A stretch of 64,000 nucleotides of DNA from positions 7,205,001 to 7,269,000 of the forward strand of contig JASXTE010000017.1 of the NCBI GenBank assembly GCA_030280995.1, read 5' to 3'. Made by a program: the position numbers and the translations under genes. Source of the DNA: Hemileia vastatrix (lineage: Eukaryota > Basidiomycota > Pucciniomycetes > Pucciniales > Zaghouaniaceae). The notes under the pieces are model-generated. The model was not told the origin of the DNA, did no database searches, and saw nothing but the letters and a program-made list of their open reading frames with translations. Shown here one piece after another: positions 11,620-21,427 of this stretch; positions within the stretch are counted from its first letter, which is position 1, and every line of letters starts with the position of its first letter.

Positions 11620-12212
11620 TACTGCATTAACAAAAATCTGATCTGCGCCATCACACCACCAGCTCATTTATACCAAAACTCCTGTGATGTATGCCAAACC
11701 AGAAAGAAGACTTGCTACAGACCAGGTCCATTATCATCTTCAACAGCTTCACCTTCACCTCAACCTGTTCCATCTTCCACCAGCACCTAAAGATCCAGGC
11801 AATCCATCCTGATACCCAGATTAGTCAACAAACTACACCCTTTAAAAAAGAGTTCCAACACCACCACAGCTATAAACAACACCATTCTTGGTCTATCTGA
11901 TGGTAAAAAAAACTTTTATTCCTTCCTTCTACTTTTAAAACTGATGACTTCTCAGTTCCTCCATCTTCTGCCAGTGATTATGACAATGTAGGATCCATTG
12001 AATCACCAACACCTAATCACTTGCCCACCATTAAGGCCAAGTTCCAACAACACTCCTCTGAAAAAAAACACCTTCTACTAAGCTACTTCCAATCCACTCC
12101 TGCTAGAAAACCACAGGACCTTGAGAAAAGGAAGGACTTCATCCACCAGTTCAAAGCTAATGCTGAACACTTTGTTTCATCTCTTGATTCTCTTCTGCCA
12201 CTTGACTCTTGA
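11620..12212 (+). pseudogene. Antisense ORF 1 of B1, main part
   Basis: Runs opposite to gag-pol. After the Plavaka target site the frame encodes the cysteine cluster remnant (SCDVCQTRKKT in the reading matching B2), then a Ser/Pro-rich linker, then an intron from GTAAAA (11903) to CTCAG (11955) at the same place as in B2. Exon 2 (11956-12212) is fully open: SSASDYDNVGSIESPTPNHL, then AKFQQHSSEKKHLLLSYFQ with STPA, then DLEKRKDFIHQFKANAEHF, ending TGA 12210. The C-terminal block recurs in the antisense ORF of gypsy A. Exon 1 has small indels and a TAA near 11789. No database family is evident to me. Confidence 0.6.
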
Positions 12213-12290
12213 TTGAAATTTTTGACTTAAAAATGAAAATTCTTGACCACTCTCCAGACTTCCTGAATGTAGCCAATCATGTGAAATTCC

Positions 12291-12690
12291 TCAGTTTACA
12301 GTCTTGGGGGACTTATCCTCAGTTTTAAGTCTTGGGGGACTAACACCCCTCATTTTATAGTCTTGGGGGACTCAAAAACTAAATTATAAAGACAGAACCA
12401 GAGATCAAACCATTAAAGACCAAAGAGATAAACTAACATTCTGGGGTAGCTTTTCTACAGAGCATCCAGCTCATCAGTTACCCCCACACTTGCCTTAACT
12501 AAATTCAGAGACTCCCCCTTTGGATGCCCTCTGCCAGAATTACACCAATACCACATTATCAGTTTATAGTCCTGAAGGACTCAACCATCAAACCATCCTC
12601 AGTTTATAGTCCTGGGCGACTATACCATTTTTCAGTTTAAATTCATGATGGACTGACGATAGAGTTAAGTTTAAATTCTTGATGAACTTT
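12291..12690 (+). repeat. Array of ~23-nt CAGTTTA hairpin repeats in B1 (H1 type)
   Basis: At least seven units CAGTTTAtAGTC-ttgggg-GACT: 12292, 12320, 12350, near 12560, 12599, 12636 and 12668. Each can fold as a 4-5 bp stem with a loop of TTGGGG type. Between them, 12443-12485 is an H4 stem (GGGGTAGC... with CAGTTACCCC). The order matches 36169-36580 in B2. Confidence 0.75.
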
Positions 12691-12785
12691 CCACACTTTG
12701 CATAAAAAGACAGGGCCAATTCCATGCTCAATACTCCACAACCAACCTATTGAACTTCCACTTTCTCTTCATCATCTACCCATTA

Positions 12786-13900
12786 TGGTAAGCTAAACTC
12801 TTAAAGTCGCCTTGCTGTAAGCAGAATCCGGAGGAGATATGTGGATTTAGCTGAAAACCCCGTCCTTCCAATAAAAATAACAAAATGGGAATTCTAAATC
12901 ACTAAGCTAACCAATCTACTTGAATCTGATTGATAAAAATAATGAAACTCTAAATAATTAACGCTTATTGAGATTTAAAGAAAGTGGCTGTTGATAAAAG
13001 AAATACTGATAACAACAATTAAGGTGTACCAGTGAAAGATCTGAAAAGATTGACTTTTATGTTTTTATAATAATTTGAATTTTTATGAGACAGCAATAAT
13101 CAAGTCCCAGCAATGAAGACCTTTCTAAAGATACCCTGTATGAAGTGTGATTTAAATTGTTGAGTAGTATTTCTAAAATGTTATATAAAATATAAAGTTA
13201 TAAGGGTATTACAAATTTATTTAATTTCTTGAGTAATAAAAAATGAGACCGTGGTGGTTAATGATTAAGCTGTATGATCTGTCCCCCCTCTCAATTTCGA
13301 GTTTGAGAGGCGCTTAAGTATTCCTAGTCACGTGCCTAAGTTTTCCCCTCCAGAGCTCTCCCAGAGTCAATCCGGAGCCCGTACGGAGCCGGAACAGAGT
13401 CCGTACGGAGTCTGTACGGAATCCGTCCGGACTTCCGGACTCAATTAGAACCTTAAAACTATAATAAAAAATCTAGAAAAATTACATATAATAGAGCTAC
13501 TGCCCCTTTACATACCAAACTAATTTTCGTAGTCTGCGCAGCTCTAATTAACCCGTGAAAATTCATCAAAGTTAAGTAATTTTTGAAAACATAAATATTT
13601 CTATAAAACTTTAAAATTCATTTAAAAATATAAGAAAAATAGTAAAAATTCTGGGAAAATTTCCCAAGGTTCTTGAGTGACTTGACTTGATACTTATGAA
13701 TTTTTCAGACCGTAAAAATAAGTTTTCTCCGTAAAAAAAATTGTATTTGTGTAGGCATTTGCTCGTGACCAATTTCTTCATATTTTAAACTCCAATAAAT
13801 TAAATAAAACCCTTTTATAAAAAATAATAACGCCAATCTTGCATGCCGTAATAACTCCATTTAGGTACTTAGGTGCCATACTAAACTTTAGGCTACCACA
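12786..13900 (-). repeat. 3' LTR of gypsy A
   Basis: Direct repeat of 24221-25302. It contains a GC-rich patch at about 13375-13440 built of repeated CCGTACGGAGT-like palindromic units; the other LTR has lost about 33 bp of this patch. It ends directly at the polypurine tract TCCTCCCTCC (+) at 13901. Confidence 0.95.
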
Positions 13901-13910
13901 TCCTCCCTCC
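13901..13910 (-). promoter_or_regulatory. Polypurine tract of gypsy A
   Basis: GGAGGGAGGA on the minus strand abutting the 3' LTR. The tract and the next ~14 bp (AATTGAGAATGTCC on +) are identical in B2 although the LTRs are unrelated in sequence, which shows how strongly this site is conserved between families. Confidence 0.85.
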
Positions 13911-14023
13911 AATTGAGAATGTCCCCATTCTTATAACTTTGCATAAGTGGTCGAACACAATATTCATCTTTAACCTTCAACCACCATCTTCTTTAATCAA
14001 CTATAAAATTCATCTTCATCAAT

Positions 14024-14717
14024 ATGTCTTCCAAAGAACTTGTCGCTCCATGTGAACTCTGCGCTTGATACCAGGTACCTTGTTTAATGTCCAACCCTAA
14101 TCTTCCTGGCAGGACAGCTTGTGACTTATGCCGTGTGAAAAAAGTCAAATGTAACCGGCCATTAGTTCCTTCTAAAAAAAACGTATATTTAGGACCAGCA
14201 GCTCTCCCTGATCCCTCAACTTCTAAAAAGCGATCCAAAATTCCTGTCTTCTTAAAACAAATAAGATCAAAAACAGCTTCAAAAGTTCAATCTTCATCAG
14301 CGGATCCCGGCCTAATTTTGCCTTCACAAGATCCTAATCCTATAACGCCAGTGCCCCCAACTAACTTTGCTGAGACTATGTTTCCTGGCTCTAAATGTAA
14401 GACCCTATTTATCTTACTAAAAAAAAACTTTTAATCAAAATTGACTAAACCTATGACTTAATAACGTATTTGAACTTCTAGCTGTCGAAATAACCAACAC
14501 TGATGATGTTGGTAGAGTGAAGACGGACTATATCAATCATTATCCAAATTTTCATTGCTATCTTTTTCTTGACTTTACTAACGAGTTGAAACGAAAAATG
14601 CTGGCCTATTTTCAAGAAACTCCAGCTAATAACCATGAAGACCTCATGAAAAGAAGAATTTTAATGCAAAGCTTTGATAATGATGTTGAACAATTTCAAA
14701 GAAATTATCTTTTCTAA
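14024..14717 (+). pseudogene. Antisense ORF of gypsy A: Zn2Cys6-like cluster plus YFQxTPA domain
   Basis: Opposite to gag-pol, 124 bp inside the 3' LTR. Exon 1 (14024-14396) reads MSSKELVAPCELCA, an in-frame TGA (14066), then YQVPCLMSNPNLPGRTACD followed by LCRVKKVKCNRP. Counting the stop as one residue, the cysteines follow C-x2-C-x6-C-x12-C-x2-C-x6-C, the spacing of fungal Zn2Cys6 binuclear clusters, with the basic R-x-KK-x-KC half placed second instead of first. A basic, Ser/Pro-rich linker follows. Intron 14397-14481 (GTAAGA...CTAG) joins in frame to exon 2 (14482-14717), which is open and ends NELKRKMLAYFQETPANNHE, DLMKRRILMQSFDNDVEQF. Without the single TGA it would be about 200 aa. B1 and B2 carry homologous ORFs in the same place. 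A DNA-binding role is inferred from the cysteines only. Confidence 0.7.
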
Positions 14718-15303
14718 CAGTATAACTTGATAAAATTTTGTTTTTGCTTGGTCTTCTTTAACTTTCATCATAAATGTTGTTTTCTTTCTTCTCTGGCTTG
14801 ATATAACATAAAATAAAATAACATAAATCTTGTGATGATTCCACTACTGAGAGCAAGGTTTGAATCCCTTCAGACTCCCATATACCAGTCTTCCTTCTAG
14901 TCACAGCATTGAGAGAGTGGATCTTCCTATGAGCCGAATACTCCTGATTCCAACCTCATAGGGCCCCCCACTGAGCCGAATTCTATGATTCCAATCTCGC
15001 CATAAGGTCCTCCAAGCTTCACACCAAAAATGGCCTAACACTGAGGCACTAAAAAAAATCATTCCCTAAAATCCAACTACCATCCTAACTTCTGATTCCT
15101 TCATCACAATTTTCAAACTTTGCTATACAGCAAACCCATAAAATACTTTTTCCAGGCTTCCAATAATAATTTCAACTTTAGACCATGTTAGGGCGCCACA
15201 AACTTCACCTAATTAACCATTATGCTTTCCTTGGCATCATCACCACCTAAAATTTTAACCTCCTAAAGCTTATCAGCACCCAATTCCAGAAATAATTGAA
15301 TAA
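14718..15303. other. Non-coding 3' region of gypsy A
   Basis: No gene. Two diverged near-repeats (GAGCCGAATAC/TTC...TGATTCCAA near 14930-14995) precede the hairpin array. Confidence 0.5.
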
Positions 15304-16118
15304 CCAGTTTAGAGTCATAGTTGACAGTGATAAATTAAAATATTGAATTGAGTTATCCAAACAAGATTGACATTCCGGTTTATAGTCTTGGTGGACCAAA
15401 CATATAATCGATTGCCAGTTTATGGTCTTGGTGGACCAAAGATCGTTTAGGTGCATAAATAACTTGATAAATTCCTAAATAAGGCCTAGGCTTGACCAAA
15501 GATTGAATAAATTTGATAATCCAGTTCAATGTCATAGTGGACCGAACATTTGATCGACAAGTAATCCAGTATAAGGCCATAGTGGTCCAATGAATGTTGA
15601 ATTATCCTGCAGATATTAATTTTCCAGTTTAAAGTCATAGTGGACTAAACAATGAATGAACTACCAGTTTAAAGTCATGGTGGACCAAACATTTAATCAA
15701 TAAGAAATCCAGTTTAAGGTCATGGTGGACCCAACAGCTTGATAATAGTCCAGTTTAGGGTCTTGGTGGACCTAACATTTGATAACACTCCAGTTTAAGG
15801 TCTTGGTGGACCTAACATTTGATTTATATAAAAAAAAAATCTGTCTCCGAAAATATCCATAAAATCTTGATCATCCTTGAAATTCAGTTTAAAGTCTTGA
15901 AGGACTAACAGCTCCAATATAAAATCTTTAATGAAAGTCTTGAAAATTAGCCAGTTTAAAGTCTTGGAGGACTAACAGCTCCAAAATTTGTATAAAACCT
16001 TAAAGAACGTCTTGAACAGTAGCCAGTTTAAAGTCTTGGAGGACTAACAGCTCCAAAATACGTATAAAAACCTTAAAAAACATCTTGAACAGTAGCCAGT
16101 TTAAAGTCTTGGAGGACT
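15304..16118 (+). repeat. Array of 14 CAGTTTA hairpin repeats in gypsy A (H1 type)
   Basis: Units begin CCAGTTTA or near it at about 15304, 15375, 15415, 15521, 15566, 15624, 15664, 15709, 15750, 15790, 15895, 15951, 16023 and 16096. Each continues into AGTC-ttggag-GACT or GGTC-ttggtg-GACC, a 4-5 bp stem with a six-base loop. Spacing is irregular (38-106 bp), and the DNA between units is AT-rich and, except for the last few units, unrelated. A further unit is at about 16840-16862. Confidence 0.85.
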
Positions 16119-16249
16119 AACAGATGTCTTGAAGTAAAATCCCATAGGTATTGAGTTCCCCTAGACTCTGTTTCCTGTCTAAACAAAATGAATAAACTAA
16201 AAAGAATGAAGACTAAAAAAAAACTAAGAAATATAATAATTTTGGTTTA

Positions 16250-16400
16250 TTTAATTAATTTTTTTTTATTTTATTATTTTATTTTTATTTTTTTTATAAT
16301 TATTTTATTTATTTTATTTTTATTTTATTTTTATTTTATTTTTATTTTTATTTTATTTTTAATAATATATATATATATTTTTTTTTTTATATATTTTTAA
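16250..16400 (+). repeat. T-rich microsatellite in gypsy A
   Basis: ATTTT/ATTTTT runs (A-rich in element sense). The tract sits between the hairpin array and the H3 block, the same position as the T-rich tracts at 26429-26530 (B1) and 38341-38960 (B2). Confidence 0.9.
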
Positions 16401-16522
16401 TTTAAAATAAAATATTTTAGAAAAGATAGTTTTGAAATAAAAGTTAAAATTTAATTTTAAAGAAAGATAAAAAAAAGTAATAAAAAATAATTATCAAAAT
16501 TAAAATTTTAAAAGATGCCCCC

Positions 16523-16970
16523 CGGCCATTTGATGAGCCGTACCCTCAACATCATACCCACATCCAAGTGCAACTTGATGTGGTTACACAATTTTAAGAA
16601 ATCGCAAAGAAAAGAAAATAAATGAAAGTCTTCAAAAGATAATTTTTATAATGATGATCACTGGGTGGGCTCCCTCCAATTTATAAAAATGATTAGAGAC
16701 CACCAGTGAGCATCACCTTTACAATAATTCATAATATAAATTAAAGAAAAGAAATCACAATCTACATAAAAAATCAAAAACAAAATAAAATAAAAAGAAT
16801 TTTGAATCCGGTGTTGAGAGCGGTGTCTCTTGATTCGTTCCAGTTTATAGTCTTAGTGGACTTCCTTTTATTAAAAGACAAAGCCAGGATTCAACTAGAA
16901 ACAGGAAAAATTTTGGAAACAAACATTATAAGGTAATTGTGTATAGATCAGCCAGCCCATCAATTACCCC
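16523..16970 (-). other. Conserved stem-loops H3, H2 and H4 in gypsy A
   Basis: H3: CGGC(16523)...GCCG(16540), followed by CCACAT-C-CAAG...CTTG-ATGTGG (16558-16583). H2: 16653-16714, GATGATCACTGG... pairing with ...CCAGTGAGCATC, inner TGG-GCTCCC against AGAGACCA. H4: 16930-16970, GGTAATTG pairing with CAATTACC. All three recur in B1 and B2 in the same order, with base-pair-preserving differences. They are drawn here as DNA; if functional they would act in element RNA. Confidence 0.7.
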
Positions 16971-17306
16971 CACACTTGCCAATATTAAATTAAGAAGGTT
17001 CCCCTGTGAACACTTCTTCCAATAAATTTTTAAAATTTTCCAACACTATCTTCACCCATATTTTAAAAATTTTAAATTTTGAAAATTTTCAATGAAGGTT
17101 TTCTCGCATTTTGTTATGTTTCATCACAGTTTCGTCGCCCATATGCAGTGTAACAATAGTAAAGTATTTTTGATAAAAATAAGAAGATAGTTTATCCTCG
17201 TTGCAGAGGAATCCATAAAATTTCGTAGATATCATAGTTTATCCTCGTTGCGGAGGTATAAATTTAATAAAAGTCATTAAAATTGTAGTTTATCCTCATT
17301 TCGGAG

Positions 17307-20300
17307 TTAGACTTCGGCACTCCTGGTGCCTCTAGGATAGAACCGTTTCACTTGATCGGCTGCTACCCTCTTCTTTAATACTACTCCATCCAACTCTTCT
17401 AGCACATATGAACCGCCGGAAACTTGCTCCTTGATTTTATATGGTCCATTCCAGCTATCTGCAAACATCTTTCCCCACTGACTTTCCAAACTCCTATTAT
17501 ACACCAAGACCATATCTCCTGGATTCAAAGGTTTCCTTAATCAATGTGCCAACCGCTCATCCCAATATCTAACTGATTGGTTTCTGATCTTCATCATCCG
17601 CGAATATGCCTTTTCTAAATATTCTTCTTTCTTTTCTAGCTGTATCATTCTTGCACACAATAATTCTTCAGTAGTTTTGACCGTGTCCCAGTCAACTCCA
17701 AGATATGATTCAGCTTCTAAATCAACCGGTAAAACTGCTTTCTGTCCAAAAACAAGTTCATAAGGTGAAAATCCGGTCGTCCTTTTTGCAGTGATTTGAT
17801 CAGCAAATAAGACTAAAGGTAAATAGTGCCTCCACTTTTCAGCACTTGTCCCACACATTTTAACTAAAGCATCCTTAATAACTTGATGACCTCTTTCAAC
17901 CATGCCTTCAGCTTTGGGATAATATGGGGTTGCTACCCTAACCTTTGATCCAACTTTCAATACGGCCTCTTTAAACTCTGTCCCAAATTCAGGACCTCCA
18001 TCTACCGTTACCAACTTCATCACCCCATACCTATATACCCAATTATTCAAAAAAAATTTTGCCACATTTTTGGCAGTTAAATTAATAATAGGCGCTGCCT
18101 CTACCCAACCAGATAAATCATCTCTGGCCACAATTAAATATTTATACCGTCCCTCTTTTATATGAACGGCATCTAAACTAACTCTTCCAAAGAGCGTATA
18201 TTCACTGGTTGTGCGTCCAGGTTCTTTCAGCCTTAAATAACTTCGTCTTTGACATTCTTCGCATGACTGAACCCACTGTTTAACATCCATCTTCATGCCA
18301 GGCCACCAAAATCGATCAGAAATTCTTCTAAAAGTTTCTCCAACGCCTCTATGCCCGAGATCTTCATGCAGTGATTTCAAAACTAATTCTTGCCCCTTCT
18401 CTTGAGTTATAACTACTTGAGGATTTGGATACCTTCTCCTCATTAAACGTCGACCAGATAGGTAAAAAGTAGATGACTTCCTCTTGATAGCCACCCATTC
18501 ATTGTCTTCACAATCTTCTGGCCTCTCTAAAGTCAACAAATATTTGACTAACAAAAAATAAAAACCAGTCTGACCCCAGACTTCATCTTGAAAATCGATT
18601 AATATAACATCAATAGGGACTTCTCTATCACCAATATCACCTGCACATGAATGAGCCAATAATCGTTGACCCCTAAGTAAATCTTTAATCGAGCTATGTC
18701 GACGTTTTTCTTCTGAACCTTTGGATCCTTTGTAAAGCGTATTTGAAAATACCTCTTTCTCTTTATCCACCCTTTTATTTAAATTCTCTAATTCTCCAAC
18801 ATATACACCATTCCTTAATTTACTACTATCCCACACTACCAATCCATCTTCCTCTACATACACCACATCTTCTTCTACCTCCTCTCTGCCGAATTTATCT
18901 ACACCTTTTCCAACACCTCTATTAACATAAAAACTATTTTCCAGTTTATCCTCTTGGTGGAGGTCATCATCACCATAATCTAAACACAATAGTCCTGCCA
19001 GTTTAACCTCATGGGGGAGGTATGGAAAGTCTTCAGCTCCTTTAGTGCTGGCTTTGATGATAGGTATATCTTCATCGAACTCTTCTGAGTCTGAATCTTC
19101 TTCAGTGGGTGGTCTCCTTGATAAACCATCTGGCATAGTAAAAGTTTTGCCAGGCTTATGAACTAAATCAAACAAAAAATGTTGAATAAAAGCTACCCAT
19201 CTCTTCATGGGTGCGTTCGGTAAACTTGGGGAATTAATCATCTGGATTAACGATTTTGCATCCACTTGCAACTCAAAATGTTGCCCCCACAAAATATGCT
19301 GAAGTTTCTTCAGTATTTTGGCCACACCACATAATTCCAATTTTGGTTGATAATATCTTGATTCGACCTCAGTAAATACTACAGATTCATACCTAACTGG
19401 CCTGATGTAACCAGCTTTATCCATCTGAGACAAAACCGCTCCAGCTGCAACCTGACTTGAATCAACTGCTAAATAAATTCTACCAGCATCTTTTCCATAA
19501 TCCAACTTGTGCAGGACTAAATCCTTCCCCACAACCTCCTTCAACTTCACAAAAGCCTTCTCACACTCTTCATCCCACTCCCAGTCTGCATCCTTTCTCG
19601 TTAACCGTCTCAATGGAGCTGCCAATGAAGAAAAGTCCTTCATAAACATTCTAACATATACACAAACGCCTAAAAACCCTCTAACTTTGGTCGTATTCTT
19701 GGGTCTTGGCCAGGACTGAATTTTGTTAACTTTCTTCTTGGACATAATCCTACCCTCTCTACATACCACATGGCCTAATATTTCTAAGGCTGGCACACAA
19801 CATGAAAATTTTGAGCCTGAAATAGTTAAACCAGCCTCTTCAATTCGAAACAAGATTCTTTCCAAAGTAATTGCAAACTCCCAAATGAATTTGCGTATCC
19901 CAGGATTCTCTTCCAACACCTGGTTATCATAGTCGGTTGTTGGTCCCTTAATTCCTCCATCATATATAAAGATTCCAGCATATTGTGGAATTTCATCTTG
20001 AAGGATCCAAGCCATCTGAGCTTGATAAACTGCAACCGAATTTGTTGCTCCTTGAGGTAATCTTGTTAACTGTAAACGTCCAAGTGGCGTATCAAATGTA
20101 GTTAGAGGCCTTGAGTCTGGATGTAACTCTCTCTCATCATATCCACCCATAATATCTCCCAAACCATAACACACTCTTCCTGCAAACGCTTCAACAAACT
20201 CTTCAGCACTAGGCGGTATCCCAGCATCCTTTATTGTAACCCTATTTAATTCCCTAAGATCATGAACAACTCTAAGCTTGCCATTCGGTTTCTTGATACA

Positions 20301-21290
20301 AAATACCAGACTAGAATAACTTGACGTTGATTGCTCATACAGTCCAGTGCGTATCCGTTCTCTGACAACTTCGATATAAGCTTCTTTCAATGCAGCGGGA
20401 ATAGGAATCGGTTTCTGCTGCCACGGTTTATGACATACCACAGGAATCTTGTAAGGCTCCCCATAGGAATGCTTCAACACACCCATCTCCTCTTCTACAA
20501 AAGCAATGGCCTTCTCTCACTTGACCATCACATCCAACAACAACTTCTTCTCTTCTCCAGACAACCAACCATCAGGTCCAAAATTAACAACACCCAGTCT
20601 CTCAAAAGTGATTCTTGACGTCTCAGAAAATTCAGGCGGATTCTTTACCAAGGGACTTTCATAAGGATCTCTTGATAACCTTGGTCTTCTCAAAGGTGGA
20701 TTTAATTCAGCAGGTAGCGGTTCATTAATAGGTCGAACTTTATTTGCTACTTTCTTATATTTGGCTGCGTCCACATCTAAATAAACTTGAGGTAAAACAT
20801 TTTCTTTTGTATCGCCATTAAAACTTTCATCAAATGAATCTTCTTCATTGCCAGAATCAGAATAAGAAAAATTAGAAAAATATTTTATTTCATTATTAAA
20901 TTTTACCCTTTTCTCCTTTCCCTCGTCTAATTTATAAACAGATTTTCCAACACCTTTGCTTCCCTTATCCAACAGTAAATCACCCGTAAATAAAGTCGGC
21001 AGTTTAACCTCTTGATGGAGGACCGGAATTGAATTTTCACAAAAATTATTTTTTTGTGTTTTAATTATACTGAGATTTTTTATCGGGATTTGATGAGATA
21101 ATTGCATTTTACCCTCTTGCTGGAGGTCAATAATAGAAGGTGATAATTTCAGTTTAACCTCTTGCTGGAGGCCATAAAACATACCCTTCCAATTTTTATC
21201 CAACCTAATTTGGCCCATATTGCCTTTTTTATTATTTTTAAATTTAATAGAAAAACTGGGTAAATCCAATAAACATATAGAAAAGTCCAA
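17307..21290 (-). pseudogene. pol: pol of gypsy A: RT, RNase H, integrase
   Basis: From 21290 the frame runs through a linker (residues ~1-170) and RT N-terminus, then TGA 20517-20519, the 981-codon segment 20486-17541, TGA 17541-17543 and the last 73 codons to 17307. All pieces share one frame. RT: YSSLVFCIKKPNGKLRVVHDL, LPQGATNSVAVYQAQM, then FIYDGGIKGP where B1 and B2 have FIDD, so the first catalytic Asp is lost. RNase H: IYLAVDSS, SRYYQPKLELCGVAK, FTMPDGLSRRPP. Integrase: HEDLGHRG...CEEC zinc finger, then SLDAVHI, VTVDGGPEF and EGMVERGH (D, D, E), ending in a GPY/F-type module (WNGPYKI...RFYPRG). No chromodomain is seen. Both TGA codons replace an Arg found in B copies (CGA to TGA would suffice). 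Confidence 0.92.
18941..19020 (-). repeat. Two H1 hairpins inside the pol reading frame of gypsy A
   Basis: CAGTTTA-CCTC-ttggtg-GAGG at 18941-18963 and CAGTTTAA-CCTC-atgggg-GAGG at 18998-19020, in the spacer between RNase H and integrase. On the minus strand they encode DLHQEDKLE and LPHEVKLA. Three more lie in the linker before RT (21000, 21105, 21150), encoding LHQEVKL, LQQEGKM and LQQEVKL. The stem is CCTC/GAGG here instead of AGTC/GACT in the non-coding arrays, with the same flank and loop. Confidence 0.75.
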
Positions 21291-21360
21291 AACCTATTTT
21301 CACTCCAAAGTAATATTAACAGAAAATAATTGAGAATCCACTTGAATTATCTCCAAGTGA

Positions 21361-21420
21361 GCTGACCTATTGCAATCGGGGATCTCATCCTCAGGAGAGA
21401 TTACAACATTAGAGTGATCA
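21361..21420 (-). other. Conserved hairpin at the protease-pol junction of gypsy A (H5)
   Basis: GAGCTGACC (+) is followed by TTGCAATC, a short loop region, GATTACAA and then TGATCAGCCC, so inner and outer arms can pair. The equivalent places in B1 (31797-31865) and B2 (44150-44215) keep the arms with changed sequence. It lies in the non-coding gap between the protease stop (21428) and the pol frame. Confidence 0.5.
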
Positions 21421-21427
21421 GCCCCTG

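Noticed and set aside
15304..16118. CRISPR-like array of regularly spaced short repeats
   Set aside because: Units are degenerate, spacing varies from 38 to 106 bp, they also occur singly and in coding frames, and the organism is a eukaryote without cas genes here.
18743..18925. Plus-strand ORFs across pol and gag of the gypsy elements
   Set aside because: Shadows of the minus-strand polyprotein; only the ORFs in the pol-LTR region recur with conserved motifs.
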